Source: Gemmatimonadota bacterium
Lineage (GTDB): Bacteria; Gemmatimonadota; Gemmatimonadetes; Longimicrobiales; Gaopeijiaceae
DNA length: 36,431 bases
Direction: 5' to 3'
NCBI GenBank assembly: GCA_012960225.1
Contig: DUBS01000035.1
Location: 217,273 to 253,703, forward strand
A program made the position numbers and the translations under genes. Below the pieces are notes generated by a model, which saw only the letters and a list, made by a program, of their open reading frames with translations, had not been told where the DNA came from and made no database searches. Shown in pieces: positions 7,584 through 16,324 of this stretch. The first letter of the stretch is position 1. Every line of letters starts with the position of its first letter.

Positions 7584-9899
7584 TCAGTTCCGTCCGTAGA
7601 GAACCCGATAAATCCCAAGGTTTCTCCTGACATTCTTCACGTAACCCCTGGTCTCGACAAACGGAATACGCTCGGTAAAACGGAGTAAATCAGAGACTTC
7701 CGGGTACTGTTTCCAACGAGTCGCTCTAGTTGGACCAGCGTTGTATGCCGAAAGAATGAGCGGAAGAACGCCATCGTAACGCGCACTCATTTCCACAAAG
7801 TACGCAGCCCCTAGATGCAGGCTAACTTCAGGTGATGCTAAGTGTCCCTCCTGGAAGCCTGAAGGCCCGTGTACTCGTGCCAGTTGAGCACCTGTCGGCG
7901 GCATGACCTGCATTAGTCCAATTGCTCCAGCTCGACTGACTATGTCAGCCTTGAATGCAGATTCTTGCCTGATGATTGCCGCAAGAATGATCGGATCCAC
8001 ACCCCATTCCATGGCCTCTCTTCGAATCAAATCGAGGTAGGGGAGAGGGAAGGCAACGCGGATCAGGCGGGAGTCCCACTCGTATCCTTCATCACGCAAC
8101 GCCCAGCCCAAGTTGATTCCATCGATCGTACGGCCTCGGACAATCAGGCCTTCGGCTAACCCAAGCATATCGTTCTTGGACATTCTTGCTACTTCTATGA
8201 GTCTGTTGACTTCCGCAGCGGCAGCCTCTTCGAGCCCTGCTTCAGCGAACAAGTCGATATCGCTGAACCCCCTATCCAACCATCTCGGAACAGTAGGATT
8301 ATCTGCATCTGAAACATTGATCGTGTATGACTCGCCGAGAAGATCGGCTCCTATCACTGCATAGTATGAAATAGGATCCCGGGTCTTGATCCGTCGAATG
8401 TGCTCCTCTGCACCATTACTATCACCCAACTCCAGACGCATCCGCCCAGCCCAGTATGATGCTTCTTGCCAACGCCGTCCCTCCGGAAAATCTTCCAGAT
8501 ATCCCTCGAAGACTCCTGCGGCTCCTTCTCTATCCGAACGCCCTAGGTAAATCTGGCCTGAACGCATCCTAGCCTCTCCGGCACGAGCATGGGTTCGGGC
8601 GTTAGCGCTTAAGGCGGCATATTGGCGCAATGCCGAGTCTAGTTCACCCCGGCTATCAGCCTGGCTTGCTTGTGACCAAGCTACTTCTGCGGCTTCCGAA
8701 CTACTCGGATGCTCTTCAAGCAGCCAACGCCTGAGTGTGCGGACGTGTTCGTCTAGCCCCTGCCTTCTTCGGAGCTGAGCCCACAATTCAAGGTTGCGCC
8801 CACCGATACGATCATCCGTGACTACGTCTCGAATTACTCGAAATTCTTGGATCGCTTCTTCTTGTCTGGTTTGTACAGTCCCCATAAGTCGTGCACGCTC
8901 GACACGCATCGACAGAGGTGCTGACATCCCGTCTATCAAATTTGCAGAAAGGACCACCACTCTATCATACCCCATCAGAGCCCGACGTCCGTCACCCGCA
9001 CGATCAAGGATACGCGCAAGTTCAAGCGTCAACTCGCGATCGGTGTTTCCCAGGTCAAACAGTTGCGTTGCAGCTCGATCGCGAAAAGCAACAGGAGCCT
9101 CCTCTAGGCCTTCCAATAATAGTCCGCGTGCCGTAGCTGTATCCCCACCAGCAAGGAGGAGCCCCGCCAGCTCTATCCCTGCAGTTGCCCGCCGGTCACC
9201 GGTAAGCTGTTGGTATGCTTCACGGAAAGCTTCAGCCGTCCCAGCCAAATCCCCTGCTTCGAACAATGCATCCGGCAAGAGACGCCAACTGGAGAGTCGG
9301 GCCGATGGGTGCTCAATGATGCTTAGGAGATCCTCCACAGACGATACGTTACCGTCCCGGGCCTCTCCCAAGGCTAGTTCTAGCGCAGTCCAACTCTGCG
9401 CACCCAGGTGCGGCGGGAGTTGATGTAAGGCGATGAACGAGGCCTCTCTTTCTCCAGATTTCCACAGACTTCGAGTCCACCTTACAATCGAGGCATGGTG
9501 TCTCGTCGTCCCTGATGAACTGAGATCCACATAGCGACCATATGACTCAGCCGCCTGTGCCCACTGTCCCCTAGCCTCCCGGGCTCTACCAAGTAGGTAG
9601 AGCCCAATGGCACCTGACTCTCCAGGCAACCATTCAGCCCCGTCCAAGAGTTCAGCTACAGCTGACCAATTCTCCCAACCGGCTTCGGCCCGTGCAAGAA
9701 GGAGTATATCCTCAGGCCTCCCAGTCGCAGCACCCTCCTCTCGAAGCATTCGAGCAGCATGCCAAAACCGGCCAGCTTCGAACTCAATCAGTGCGGAGTC
9801 TGCTGGTGATAATAGGAGGGAACGATAGGAATTATTTGGGGGGGTGATCGCTCCAACTGCAGCAATCACAATCATGACGACCGGGAACACTCTCAGCAT
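7584..9899 (-). CDS. Soluble lytic murein transglycosylase (Slt70-like) with long helical-repeat N-terminus
   Basis: Cleaves peptidoglycan glycan strands in the periplasm. From the ATG at 9897-9899 it has 771 residues; a TTG at 9911 would add four. A hydrophobic signal (M-L-R-V-F-P-V-V-M-I-V-I-A-A-V-G) leads a large alpha-helical TPR/superhelical region (about residues 40-600) rich in A-x-x-Y/W repeats. The C-terminal SLT domain follows: W-G-V-D-P-I-I-L-A-A-I-I-R-Q-E-S-A-F with catalytic Glu646, then G-A-I-G-L-M-Q-V-M-P, L-S-A-Y-N-A-G-P and a final E-T-R-G-Y-V-K-N-V. These are the classical Slt motifs in order. GGAG lies only 3 bases from the TTG and 15 from the ATG, so the start is uncertain. 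A terminator separates it from the upstream ExbB-like gene. Confidence 0.93.
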   Translation of the reverse strand: MLRVFPVVMIVIAAVGAITPPNNSYRSLLLSPADSALIEFEAGRFWHAARMLREEGAATGRPEDILLLARAEAGWENWSAVAELLDGAEWLPGESGAIGLYLLGRAREARGQWAQAAESYGRYVDLSSSGTTRHHASIVRWTRSLWKSGEREASFIALHQLPPHLGAQSWTALELALGEARDGNVSSVEDLLSIIEHPSARLSSWRLLPDALFEAGDLAGTAEAFREAYQQLTGDRRATAGIELAGLLLAGGDTATARGLLLEGLEEAPVAFRDRAATQLFDLGNTDRELTLELARILDRAGDGRRALMGYDRVVVLSANLIDGMSAPLSMRVERARLMGTVQTRQEEAIQEFRVIRDVVTDDRIGGRNLELWAQLRRRQGLDEHVRTLRRWLLEEHPSSSEAAEVAWSQASQADSRGELDSALRQYAALSANARTHARAGEARMRSGQIYLGRSDREGAAGVFEGYLEDFPEGRRWQEASYWAGRMRLELGDSNGAEEHIRRIKTRDPISYYAVIGADLLGESYTINVSDADNPTVPRWLDRGFSDIDLFAEAGLEEAAAAEVNRLIEVARMSKNDMLGLAEGLIVRGRTIDGINLGWALRDEGYEWDSRLIRVAFPLPYLDLIRREAMEWGVDPIILAAIIRQESAFKADIVSRAGAIGLMQVMPPTGAQLARVHGPSGFQEGHLASPEVSLHLGAAYFVEMSARYDGVLPLILSAYNAGPTRATRWKQYPEVSDLLRFTERIPFVETRGYVKNVRRNLGIYRVLYGRN

Positions 9900-9975
9900 C
9901 GACGCATCCAAAAACTCCGAGTTACAACCATTACATCGTTAATGACCGTTGAGCCTTCTCACCATAGAAAACAAT

Positions 9976-10012
9976 AAAAAAGAGGCCACCCCCATACGGG
10001 GTGGCCTCTTTT
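9976..10012 (-). terminator. Rho-independent terminator after the ExbB-like gene
   Basis: A 12-bp stem (AGAGGCCACCCC at 9981-9992 with GGGGTGGCCTCT at 9998-10009) and a 5-base loop. On the minus strand it is followed by TTTTT, and the flanking A/T runs extend the stem. It ends transcription of the ExbB-like gene before slt. TTTTC after the stem makes it plausible in the other direction too. Confidence 0.9.
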
Positions 10013-10045
10013 CACTCAGTCCTTTATGACCGTCAGCCAAATATA

Positions 10046-10726
10046 CTATTTCGACATTGCATGCAAGGTATCAACCATCTTTTGCGCTGATTCTTCCATA
10101 TCGATCACCAAACCATCGATGAAGGAGACGAAATAATTATGCCCGATCGATACCGGGATAGCGATGGCGAGACCGGCTGCTGTCGTCAATAACGCTACTT
10201 TGATACCCCCAGCAACCAAAGTTGCTTCAACCTCACCCGCAGCCTCAATCGATTGGAAGGCGATAATCATGCCAATCACCGTGCCCAGGAAGCCTAGTAG
10301 TGGCGCAATCGTCGAGAGTGTCGCGAGTATCACAAGCCCACCTTCGAGCTTGCTCATCTCAATTAGACCCTGATTTTCAATCGCCTTCATCACACGATCG
10401 GTACCTTCTTCGCTCCTCTCAAGGCCAGCATACAGGATGTTGGCTGCCGGAGCGTCCGTATCACGGGTCAACTCAAGGGCTTCGCGGATCTGCTGCTGTG
10501 TGAGCAGTTCATCCACATCCTTGAGAACTTGTCGTGTTTTTGCGGCAATCATCCATAGCCTGATGAACTTCCAAATGATGACCACGACTCCGACAGCCAG
10601 ACAAGCAGCTAGCGGCACTCGCATGAATCCGGTGTCGGACCATAGCTGAGCCACCTGCTCACTCATGGTAGCATCTGTGCCCTCTAGGCCTGGAATCTGA
10701 AGGAACGCACTGTACAACTGAATCAC
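10046..10726 (-). CDS. MotA/TolQ/ExbB proton-channel family protein
   Basis: Inner-membrane stator-type protein of about 226 residues that, in characterised systems, couples proton flow to TonB, TolA or gliding machinery. Three membrane segments are visible: V-P-L-A-A-C-L-A-V-G-V-V-V-I-I-W near residues 36-55, L-V-I-L-A-T-L-S-T-I-A-P-L-L-G-F-L-G-T-V-I-G-M near 130-155, and a third near 170-195 (A-L-L-T-T-A-A-G-L-A-I-A-I-P). The L-G-T-V-x-G-M and T-x-x-G-L-x-x-A-I-P motifs are family hallmarks. AGGAGG lies 8 bases before the GTG (10724-10726) and 5 before a TTG (10727-10729), so either may start it. No ExbD/TolR partner follows; a terminator does. TolQ versus ExbB cannot be decided. Confidence 0.9.
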   Translation of the reverse strand: MIQLYSAFLQIPGLEGTDATMSEQVAQLWSDTGFMRVPLAACLAVGVVVIIWKFIRLWMIAAKTRQVLKDVDELLTQQQIREALELTRDTDAPAANILYAGLERSEEGTDRVMKAIENQGLIEMSKLEGGLVILATLSTIAPLLGFLGTVIGMIIAFQSIEAAGEVEATLVAGGIKVALLTTAAGLAIAIPVSIGHNYFVSFIDGLVIDMEESAQKMVDTLHAMSK

Positions 10727-10768
10727 CAAACCAACCTCCTGGGAAAGTCTTGCTAGTTCGCGTTACAG

Positions 10769-10800
10769 CGCCCTTCCACTAAGCAGCTAGCGGAAGGGCG
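10769..10800 (-). terminator. Terminator-like hairpin between the octanoyltransferase and ExbB-like genes
   Basis: CGCCCTTCC at 10769-10777 pairs perfectly with GGAAGGGCG at 10792-10800, and a smaller CTA/TAG stem sits inside the 14-base loop. No T run follows on either strand. It may be a weak terminator, an mRNA-stability element or an attenuator for the ExbB-like gene. Confidence 0.35.
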
Positions 10801-10887
10801 TGCGACTGCGAGGCCCCGATTATGGCCTAAATCCCTCAGGAGTGTCAAGCCCTAAATCCACTACCGAGGGATGTGCCTTCGGTTACA

Positions 10888-11676
10888 TCACCGTCTCCAC
10901 GTCCACCCCGCTTGACTATAGCGCTGTCGCTCAAGCCGGCCTGCCTCATTGCGCTCCCCTGACAGGTATTCCCCTTCTTCCCAAGAACCTCCCAAAACAT
11001 GCTTCAGTCCGTCAATGACGCCGAACTTCACTTGATCCTGGTGAACTACTCCCAGCACTGAACGAAGTGTCGCGGGGCGAACGATGTCGTGAAGCTTCCC
11101 AGTGAGTTGGTTGAGTAGCGATTGGTCTCCGTCGATAATGATCGAACCGTGTTGGAGGAGAGCGTCTCCCACCCGAAGTTGTGCACTGCCCACCAACTTC
11201 TTTTCGCCCACTATGATCTCTCCCGGGGCCGGAGCCCCAAAGCATGCACCAGCATTTGGAGATAACGTCTCACCATGATCAGTAACGGTGACGGCAGCTC
11301 CAATTGATGAAAGTCCTTCAGCTAAACCACGATTGATCTCGATGTAAGAGGCCCTGGGCCCACCGAGTGCGCGGACCGGAACAACAATCGCGTATGTAAT
11401 CTCATTAGAATGTAAGACGGCTCTGCCACCAGTCGGTCTTCTTACAAATTCAATGCCCTGATCAGCTGCGTTGGTTCGGTCATACAGGCCTCTGGCAGGT
11501 TCGTTTCTGCCAAAGGACACGGTCGCTTCGATCCAAGAGTAGAGGCGCAGCACTCCCTGGCCCTGTTGGGAGCAAACAGCAAGTGCGTGATCAAGCGCCA
11601 TGTTATGTGGCCCTGCGCATGGACCATCCCGAATGACACGCCACTGGAGACCGGAAGTCATAAGCTTGTCTGTCAC
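10888..11676 (-). CDS. Octanoyl/lipoate transferase of the LplA/LipM family
   Basis: Attaches octanoyl or lipoyl groups to lipoyl-domain proteins. 262 residues, single catalytic domain with no LplA C-terminal accessory domain. Motifs: R-R-P-T-G-G-R-A-V-L-H-S-N-E-I-T-Y near residues 79-95, N-A-G-A-C-F-G-A-P with a cysteine at the position of the LipM nucleophile, and K-K-L-V-G-S-A-Q followed by L-Q-H-G-S-I. The cysteine favours LipM-type octanoyl-ACP:GcvH transferase over an ATP-dependent ligase. The GTG start at 11674-11676 directly follows the UPF0173 stop (one base between), suggesting coupling; an ATG at 11659-11661 is an alternative. Upstream in the same direction lie gcvH and gcvP, its likely substrate and user. 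Confidence 0.85.
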   Translation of the reverse strand: MTDKLMTSGLQWRVIRDGPCAGPHNMALDHALAVCSQQGQGVLRLYSWIEATVSFGRNEPARGLYDRTNAADQGIEFVRRPTGGRAVLHSNEITYAIVVPVRALGGPRASYIEINRGLAEGLSSIGAAVTVTDHGETLSPNAGACFGAPAPGEIIVGEKKLVGSAQLRVGDALLQHGSIIIDGDQSLLNQLTGKLHDIVRPATLRSVLGVVHQDQVKFGVIDGLKHVLGGSWEEGEYLSGERNEAGRLERQRYSQAGWTWRR

Positions 11677-11677
11677 C

Positions 11678-12364
11678 CTAGAACTCGAAAACAGCTCCTG
11701 GTTGCATCACCTGAACATCAGCTAGGCCACCAACCGCATCAACAAAGGCATTAACATCCTGTTCGATCGGAGGCCACGTGTCATAGTGAAACGGGATCAC
11801 AACCGAAGGCTCTATGAATTCGACCGCAGTCACTGCATCACTTGGACCCATTGTGAACCGATCCCCAATGGGCAGGGCCGCTACATCTACTTTCCCCTTG
11901 AGCAGTTGCATCTCAGTCGATAAACCTGTGTCGCCAGCATAATAAAAGCGCTGACCCTCACTCAGATTGATCAAGAACCCGCCGGGTACCGTTGTAAATC
12001 CTTCAGCTCCCGGAAGATCAAGCTTTCCGCCATGCAAGGCCGGGGTCATCTTCACATAGCCAAATGGATAACTGACCCCACCACCGATATGGTGAGGACT
12101 CACAGGGCATCCATGCTTCTGCTCCATATAGCTGGCAATTTCGTAGGACGCGATAATGGTTGCACCCGTCTGGTTAGCTAATGGAATCAGATCCCCCACA
12201 TGGTCATGATGACCATGTGTGACCAAAATGAAGTCAGCTTCGAGATCTTCCGGGGCGACTTCGGTCACTGGATTATCCGTAAGGAAGGGGTCGATCACTA
12301 ACCTGGCGCCATGGTCCGTCTGTAGAGTGAAGGTTGAGTGACCGATGAAGGTTAGTGTCGCCAT
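11678..12364 (-). CDS. UPF0173 metallo-beta-lactamase-fold metal-dependent hydrolase
   Basis: Predicted cytosolic hydrolase of 228 residues in the UPF0173 family, whose physiological substrate is not known to me. The beta-lactamase-fold metal motif is T-H-G-H-H-D-H, with further ligands in P-A-L-H-G-G, Y-Y-A-G-D-T-G-L and I-P-F-H-Y-D-T; P-I-G-D-R-F-T-M-G-P-S-D-A is the family signature. AGGAG lies 5 bases before the ATG. The stop is one base from the octanoyltransferase GTG, so the two are probably one transcript; gcvP is 147 bases upstream. Confidence 0.92.
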   Translation of the reverse strand: MATLTFIGHSTFTLQTDHGARLVIDPFLTDNPVTEVAPEDLEADFILVTHGHHDHVGDLIPLANQTGATIIASYEIASYMEQKHGCPVSPHHIGGGVSYPFGYVKMTPALHGGKLDLPGAEGFTTVPGGFLINLSEGQRFYYAGDTGLSTEMQLLKGKVDVAALPIGDRFTMGPSDAVTAVEFIEPSVVIPFHYDTWPPIEQDVNAFVDAVGGLADVQVMQPGAVFEF

Positions 12365-12511
12365 ATAACTCCTCGTGGCATCAAAGTTCTGAACGAGTGG
12401 ACGTGCGTACTCAGAAACGTATCATGAGGCACATGCTAATCAGATTAGAGCACGTTTTCGAGGAAATAAGCGATAGGGCACATCTTACGACGACTAACTG
12501 ATACAGTACTC

Positions 12512-15406
12512 CTAGCCTGCAGTAGCATCCTCATAATGATCAATCGGCGGGCACGCACATATAAGATTTCGATCTCCGTATGCATTATCCACTCGTCTTA
12601 CATGCGGCCAGAACTTGAAATCCCGTGTCCAGGCAGCCGGGTATGCTGCCTTCGAGCGAGAATAGGCGTGACCCCAATCGTCAGCGGTGACCATCAGAGC
12701 CGTATGGGGTGCGTTCTTCAGTGGGTTATCAATCGGATCCGCGACCCCCTTCTCCACCTCTCGGATCTCCTCACGAATCGAGATCAGTGCATCCACTAGC
12801 CGATCGAGTTCCTGCTTTGGCTCGCTCTCAGTGGGTTCAATCATGATGGTGCCAATCACCGGGAAAGACACAGTAGGTGCATGGAACCCGTAATCAATCA
12901 ATCTCTTTGCCACATCTTCTGCAGTTATACCTGTCTCTCGTTTGAGTGGTCTTAGGTCAATAATGAACTCGTGCGCCACCAGACCATATTCACCCCTATA
13001 TAGGACTTCATAATGAGGCTCAATGCGCTTTGCCATGTAGTTAGCACTAAGTATCGCCAACTCCGAAGCATGTCGTACTCCTCTGGAGCCCAACATCGAG
13101 ATATATGCCCAGGATATCGTCAGAATGCTCGCACTGCCCCAGGCGGCTGATGAAACTGGACCGATCGCCTTTTCACCCCCAACTCGATGGATTGGATGAC
13201 CTGGGAGGTATGGAGCTAGCTTCGCATTAACACAGATTGGCCCCATACCCGGGCCACCGCCACCGTGAGGGATTGCAAAGGTTTTATGCAGGTTGATATG
13301 GCAGACATCCGCACCGTAATCACCGGGACGTGCAAGGCCAACCTGTGCATTGAGGTTTGCTCCATCTAGATAAACAAGGCCACCGTTGTCATGAACGATC
13401 CGACAAACATCCTTGATTTGCTCTTCGAAGACCCCGTGTGTGGAGGGATAAGTGACCATAATCGCAGAAAGTTCAGGGGCATACTCCGTGGCCTTAGCTT
13501 CAAGATCGACAAGGTCGATCGTACCGTCTTCACTGTTCTTAACAACCACGACTTTCATGCCCGCCATTACTGCGCTCGCTGGGTTTGTGCCGTGAGCTGA
13601 TGCAGGAATCAGGCACACTCCCCGGTGTCCTTCACCTTGATCTTCATGGTAGGCCCGAATCACTAGAAGGCCCGCATATTCACCCTGGGCTCCTGAGTTC
13701 GGTTGAAGTGATGTTGCCGTAAAACCAGTGATCTGAGCCAACCAATGCTCAAGATCTGAGAAGATTATCTGATACCCCACCATCTGATCAGAGGGTGCAA
13801 ACGGATGAATGCGACCTATGTCGGGCCAAGTAACACCCACCATTTGGCTTGTTGCATTGAGTTTCATGGTGCAAGAACCAAGCGGTATCATACTCGCGTT
13901 AAGCGACAGGTCGCGGGACTCCAGCTTGTGCAGGTACCGGAGCATCTCGGTCTCTGAGTGATAGCGATTGAAGACTTCGTGTTCCAGATAAGGAGTTGTC
14001 CTGGAGGCCCAGTCTGGTAATTCAGATGGTCCAGACTTTGACGCTAGCTCACCAGCATCAAGGTCGTGTTCGTTGCCAACCGAGAAAATCGAGAAAAGCT
14101 CGTCGACATCCGCAGGTGTCGTGACTTCATCTAGTGCAATACCGACTGTCCCGTCTTCAAAATCTCTGAGATTGATCCCATGTGAAACCGCACGGGCAAG
14201 TATGTCCTCCGAACCATCCAGGGGACACACCCTGATTGTATCAAAAAATACTCCCGTAAGAATTTGGTGCCCGAGTGATTCAAGACCAGAAGCCAATACA
14301 CTGGAAAGGGCGCGGATACGTTCAGCGATACGCTTAATCCCTTCCGGACCGTGGTAAACCGCATACGCTCCCGCCATAATCGCAAGTAAAACTTGCGCGG
14401 TACAGATATTGGACGTGGCGCGCTCCCGCCGGATGTGCTGCTCCCGTGTCTGGAGTGCCATCCGGAGTGCTGGGTTGCCATCTACGTCTACAGAAACTCC
14501 GATGATGCGTCCGGGCATCTTGCGCTTGAAAGACTCTGTCGCCGCTATAAATGCCGCGTGTGGACCACCACAGCCAAGGGGGACACCAAAGCGCTGAGAG
14601 TTTCCAATTACCACATCTGCACCCCATTCCCCAGGAGGCGTCAGAAGGGCCAGGGCCATCAGATCTGCTGCGACAACGACGAGTGATCCAGCTTCCTTTG
14701 CCCTAGAAACAAAAGGCCTATAATCGAGAACGTCACCATCCGTAGTTGGATACTGGAGTAATACTCCAAATACCCCATCGTGTGGTTCAAAACTCGTGTG
14801 GTCTCCGACCACAACTTCAACGCCAAGGGGCCACGCCCGGGTTTTCACAACCTCAATGGTCTGAGGATGGCAATGCTCTGAAACAAAAAAGGTATTCGAA
14901 CTGGCGGGGCTCTCTCCGCGGGCCAGGTGCATAGCTTCGGCAGCCGCAGTGGCTTCATCAAGCAGTGACGCGTTCGCAATCGGCAGCCCGGTTAAGTCTA
15001 TGATCATCGTCTGAAAATTCAGAAGTGCTTCCAGGCGCCCCTGGGCTATCTCAGCCTGATAGGGTGTATACTGGGTATACCAGCCCGGGTTCTCCATGAT
15101 ATTCCTCAGGATTACACCAGGGACCAAAGTGTCGCTGTACCCCATACCAAGAAATGACCGGAAAACGCGGTTCTGAGAAGCAACAGAACGAAAGTGACTG
15201 ATGAACTCTGCTTCGCTCAGCGCCGCCGGTAGATCAAGTTCCCCCTCCATCCGGATGGATTCTGGGATCGTTTCCCTTACCAGGTCTGTGAGCGAATCAT
15301 AACCGACTTCTTCAAGCATCCCTGAGATGTCGGCCTGGGTTGGGCCGAGGTGTCGAGCTTCGAAGTCGGGAGGAGGGTCAATAAAGGTCATGGGCTCCCC
15401 TGACAC
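12512..15406 (-). CDS. gcvP: Glycine dehydrogenase (decarboxylating), fused P protein
   Basis: PLP-dependent first step of glycine cleavage: decarboxylates glycine and passes the aminomethyl group to the lipoyl arm of GcvH. 964 residues, the full-length fused form (N and C halves in one chain, unlike split GcvPA/GcvPB). The N-terminal half starts F-E-A-R-H-L-G-P and has M-G-Y-S-D-T; the C-terminal half has the PLP site C-H-I-N-L-H-K-T-F with Lys708, followed by the glycine loop [10 protein letters not shown]. The GTG start at 15404-15406 has a weak AGGAT site; an ATG at 15389-15391 is possible. It lies 16 bases downstream of gcvH. No gcvT is present in the window. Confidence 0.97.
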   Translation of the reverse strand: MSGEPMTFIDPPPDFEARHLGPTQADISGMLEEVGYDSLTDLVRETIPESIRMEGELDLPAALSEAEFISHFRSVASQNRVFRSFLGMGYSDTLVPGVILRNIMENPGWYTQYTPYQAEIAQGRLEALLNFQTMIIDLTGLPIANASLLDEATAAAEAMHLARGESPASSNTFFVSEHCHPQTIEVVKTRAWPLGVEVVVGDHTSFEPHDGVFGVLLQYPTTDGDVLDYRPFVSRAKEAGSLVVVAADLMALALLTPPGEWGADVVIGNSQRFGVPLGCGGPHAAFIAATESFKRKMPGRIIGVSVDVDGNPALRMALQTREQHIRRERATSNICTAQVLLAIMAGAYAVYHGPEGIKRIAERIRALSSVLASGLESLGHQILTGVFFDTIRVCPLDGSEDILARAVSHGINLRDFEDGTVGIALDEVTTPADVDELFSIFSVGNEHDLDAGELASKSGPSELPDWASRTTPYLEHEVFNRYHSETEMLRYLHKLESRDLSLNASMIPLGSCTMKLNATSQMVGVTWPDIGRIHPFAPSDQMVGYQIIFSDLEHWLAQITGFTATSLQPNSGAQGEYAGLLVIRAYHEDQGEGHRGVCLIPASAHGTNPASAVMAGMKVVVVKNSEDGTIDLVDLEAKATEYAPELSAIMVTYPSTHGVFEEQIKDVCRIVHDNGGLVYLDGANLNAQVGLARPGDYGADVCHINLHKTFAIPHGGGGPGMGPICVNAKLAPYLPGHPIHRVGGEKAIGPVSSAAWGSASILTISWAYISMLGSRGVRHASELAILSANYMAKRIEPHYEVLYRGEYGLVAHEFIIDLRPLKRETGITAEDVAKRLIDYGFHAPTVSFPVIGTIMIEPTESEPKQELDRLVDALISIREEIREVEKGVADPIDNPLKNAPHTALMVTADDWGHAYSRSKAAYPAAWTRDFKFWPHVRRVDNAYGDRNLICACPPIDHYEDATAG

Positions 15407-15422
15407 TCTGACTGAATCCTAG

Positions 15423-15809
15423 TCAGCTTATATGGTCCTCGTACCGATCTGCGTCCAGAAGGGCATCCAAGTCACCTTCATCATCAACCCGAAGCTTGAT
15501 CATCCAACCCTCACCGTATGGATCCGAATTCACGAGAGAAGGATCGTCGTCAAGAGCTATGTTGATCTCTATCACCTCACCAGATATAGGGTTATAAAGA
15601 TCGCTAACGGCCTTTACTGCCTCAATCGTTCCGAACACCTCCATCTTTGAGAATGAAATTCCCGTGTCCGGTAGCTCAATATAGACAACATCTCCGAGTT
15701 CCCCTTGAGCGTAATCGGTAATCCCAACGAAGAAGATTCCCTCCTCACTAGAAGGCCTCAGATATTCATGCTCTTCAGTGTATAGCAGGTCGCTAGGGAT
15801 ATCGGACAT
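15423..15809 (-). CDS. gcvH: Glycine cleavage system H protein
   Basis: Lipoyl carrier of the glycine cleavage system, 128 residues. The lipoyl-lysine motif is G-T-I-E-A-V-K-A-V-S-D-L-Y-N-P with Lys66 as the modified residue; the hairpin G-E-V-I-E-I-N and the terminal G-W-M-I-K-L are typical. The frame stays open to 15851, but M-S-D-I-P-S-D-L-L-Y-T-E-E-H-E-Y matches the usual H-protein start, and GAGAG lies 5 bases before its ATG (15807-15809). First gene of a likely gcvH-gcvP unit, with the octanoyltransferase further downstream. Confidence 0.97.
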   Translation of the reverse strand: MSDIPSDLLYTEEHEYLRPSSEEGIFFVGITDYAQGELGDVVYIELPDTGISFSKMEVFGTIEAVKAVSDLYNPISGEVIEINIALDDDPSLVNSDPYGEGWMIKLRVDDEGDLDALLDADRYEDHIS

Positions 15810-16116
15810 ACGATCTCTCGGACAGTGGAATCTGAACTTGGAAGCCCTCACGATGACGGGGTTTTGTCACAAGGTCAACCCTCTTCCCTTCCACTTTGCT
15901 GAACCCTTTCGGAGCCCCAGTTACCCGCGCTCTACCGTAGAGCCTAATCCTCGCCGGAACGCGCTTGTCACTCCGCTTCCGGCAGACCCAGTTTCAGGAG
16001 CGAGAGTCCTCAGTCACACAGTAACCGAAGTACTACCGCTAAGATTTGAAGATCAATATGATCTATGAGGATACTATGAACGTTCGACTACAACTTATTG
16101 CCGAGGCGCTCATAAA
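15810..16116. other. Divergent intergenic region between gcvH and tatA
   Basis: 307 bases without a convincing gene. It must hold promoters for gcvH (leftward) and tatA (rightward), but no clear -35/-10 pair stands out. I looked on the minus strand for glycine-riboswitch hallmarks upstream of gcvH and did not find them. A 14-codon frame (16076-16120) ends in an ATGA overlap with the tatA start. Confidence 0.6.
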
Positions 16117-16296
16117 ATGAGCTATCAAATGGCTGTAATCGGTTTCTGGGAAGTAGCTCTCCTGCTAGGGCTCCTCATGGTCTTCTTCGGTGCCAAGAAG
16201 CTGCCCCAATTGGCGAGGGGGCTCGGATCGGGAATTCGTAACTTCAAGGGCGAATTGAAGGCACCTGCAGAAGAATCCAAGGACGGGGAGGAGTAA
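16117..16296 (+). CDS. tatA: Sec-independent translocase subunit TatA/E
   Basis: Pore-forming subunit of the twin-arginine translocase in the inner membrane, 59 residues, a normal length for compact TatA. One N-terminal membrane helix (residues about 7-21: I-G-F-W-E-V-A-L-L-L-G-L-L-M-V) is followed by the F-F-G-A-K-K-L-P-Q-L-A-R hinge and amphipathic helix G-L-G-S-G-I-R-N-F-K-G-E, then a short acidic tail. The F-G hinge and L-P-x-L-x-R are diagnostic. A second ATG at 16129 is an alternative start. No tatC is nearby. A Tat substrate is present in the window: the ActB signal has R-R-D-F-L-R. The fusion gene starts 28 bases downstream. Confidence 0.92.
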   Translation: MSYQMAVIGFWEVALLLGLLMVFFGAKKLPQLARGLGSGIRNFKGELKAPAEESKDGEE

Positions 16297-16324
16297 CGAA
16301 CAGGAACATCAGCTGACAGCTGCC

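Noticed and set aside
8794-9423. 209-codon plus-strand open frame inside the Slt gene
   Set aside because: Antisense to a clear gene and rich in Ser/Arg/Ala, the usual shadow of a G/C-biased coding strand.
15810-16020. Possible glycine riboswitch before gcvH
   Set aside because: I read the minus strand for the conserved glycine-aptamer cores and did not find them; only ordinary G/C-rich pairing is seen.
15778-16068. 96-codon plus-strand open frame between gcvH and tatA
   Set aside because: Its start overlaps gcvH in antisense, there is no ribosome site, and the sequence is not recognisable.
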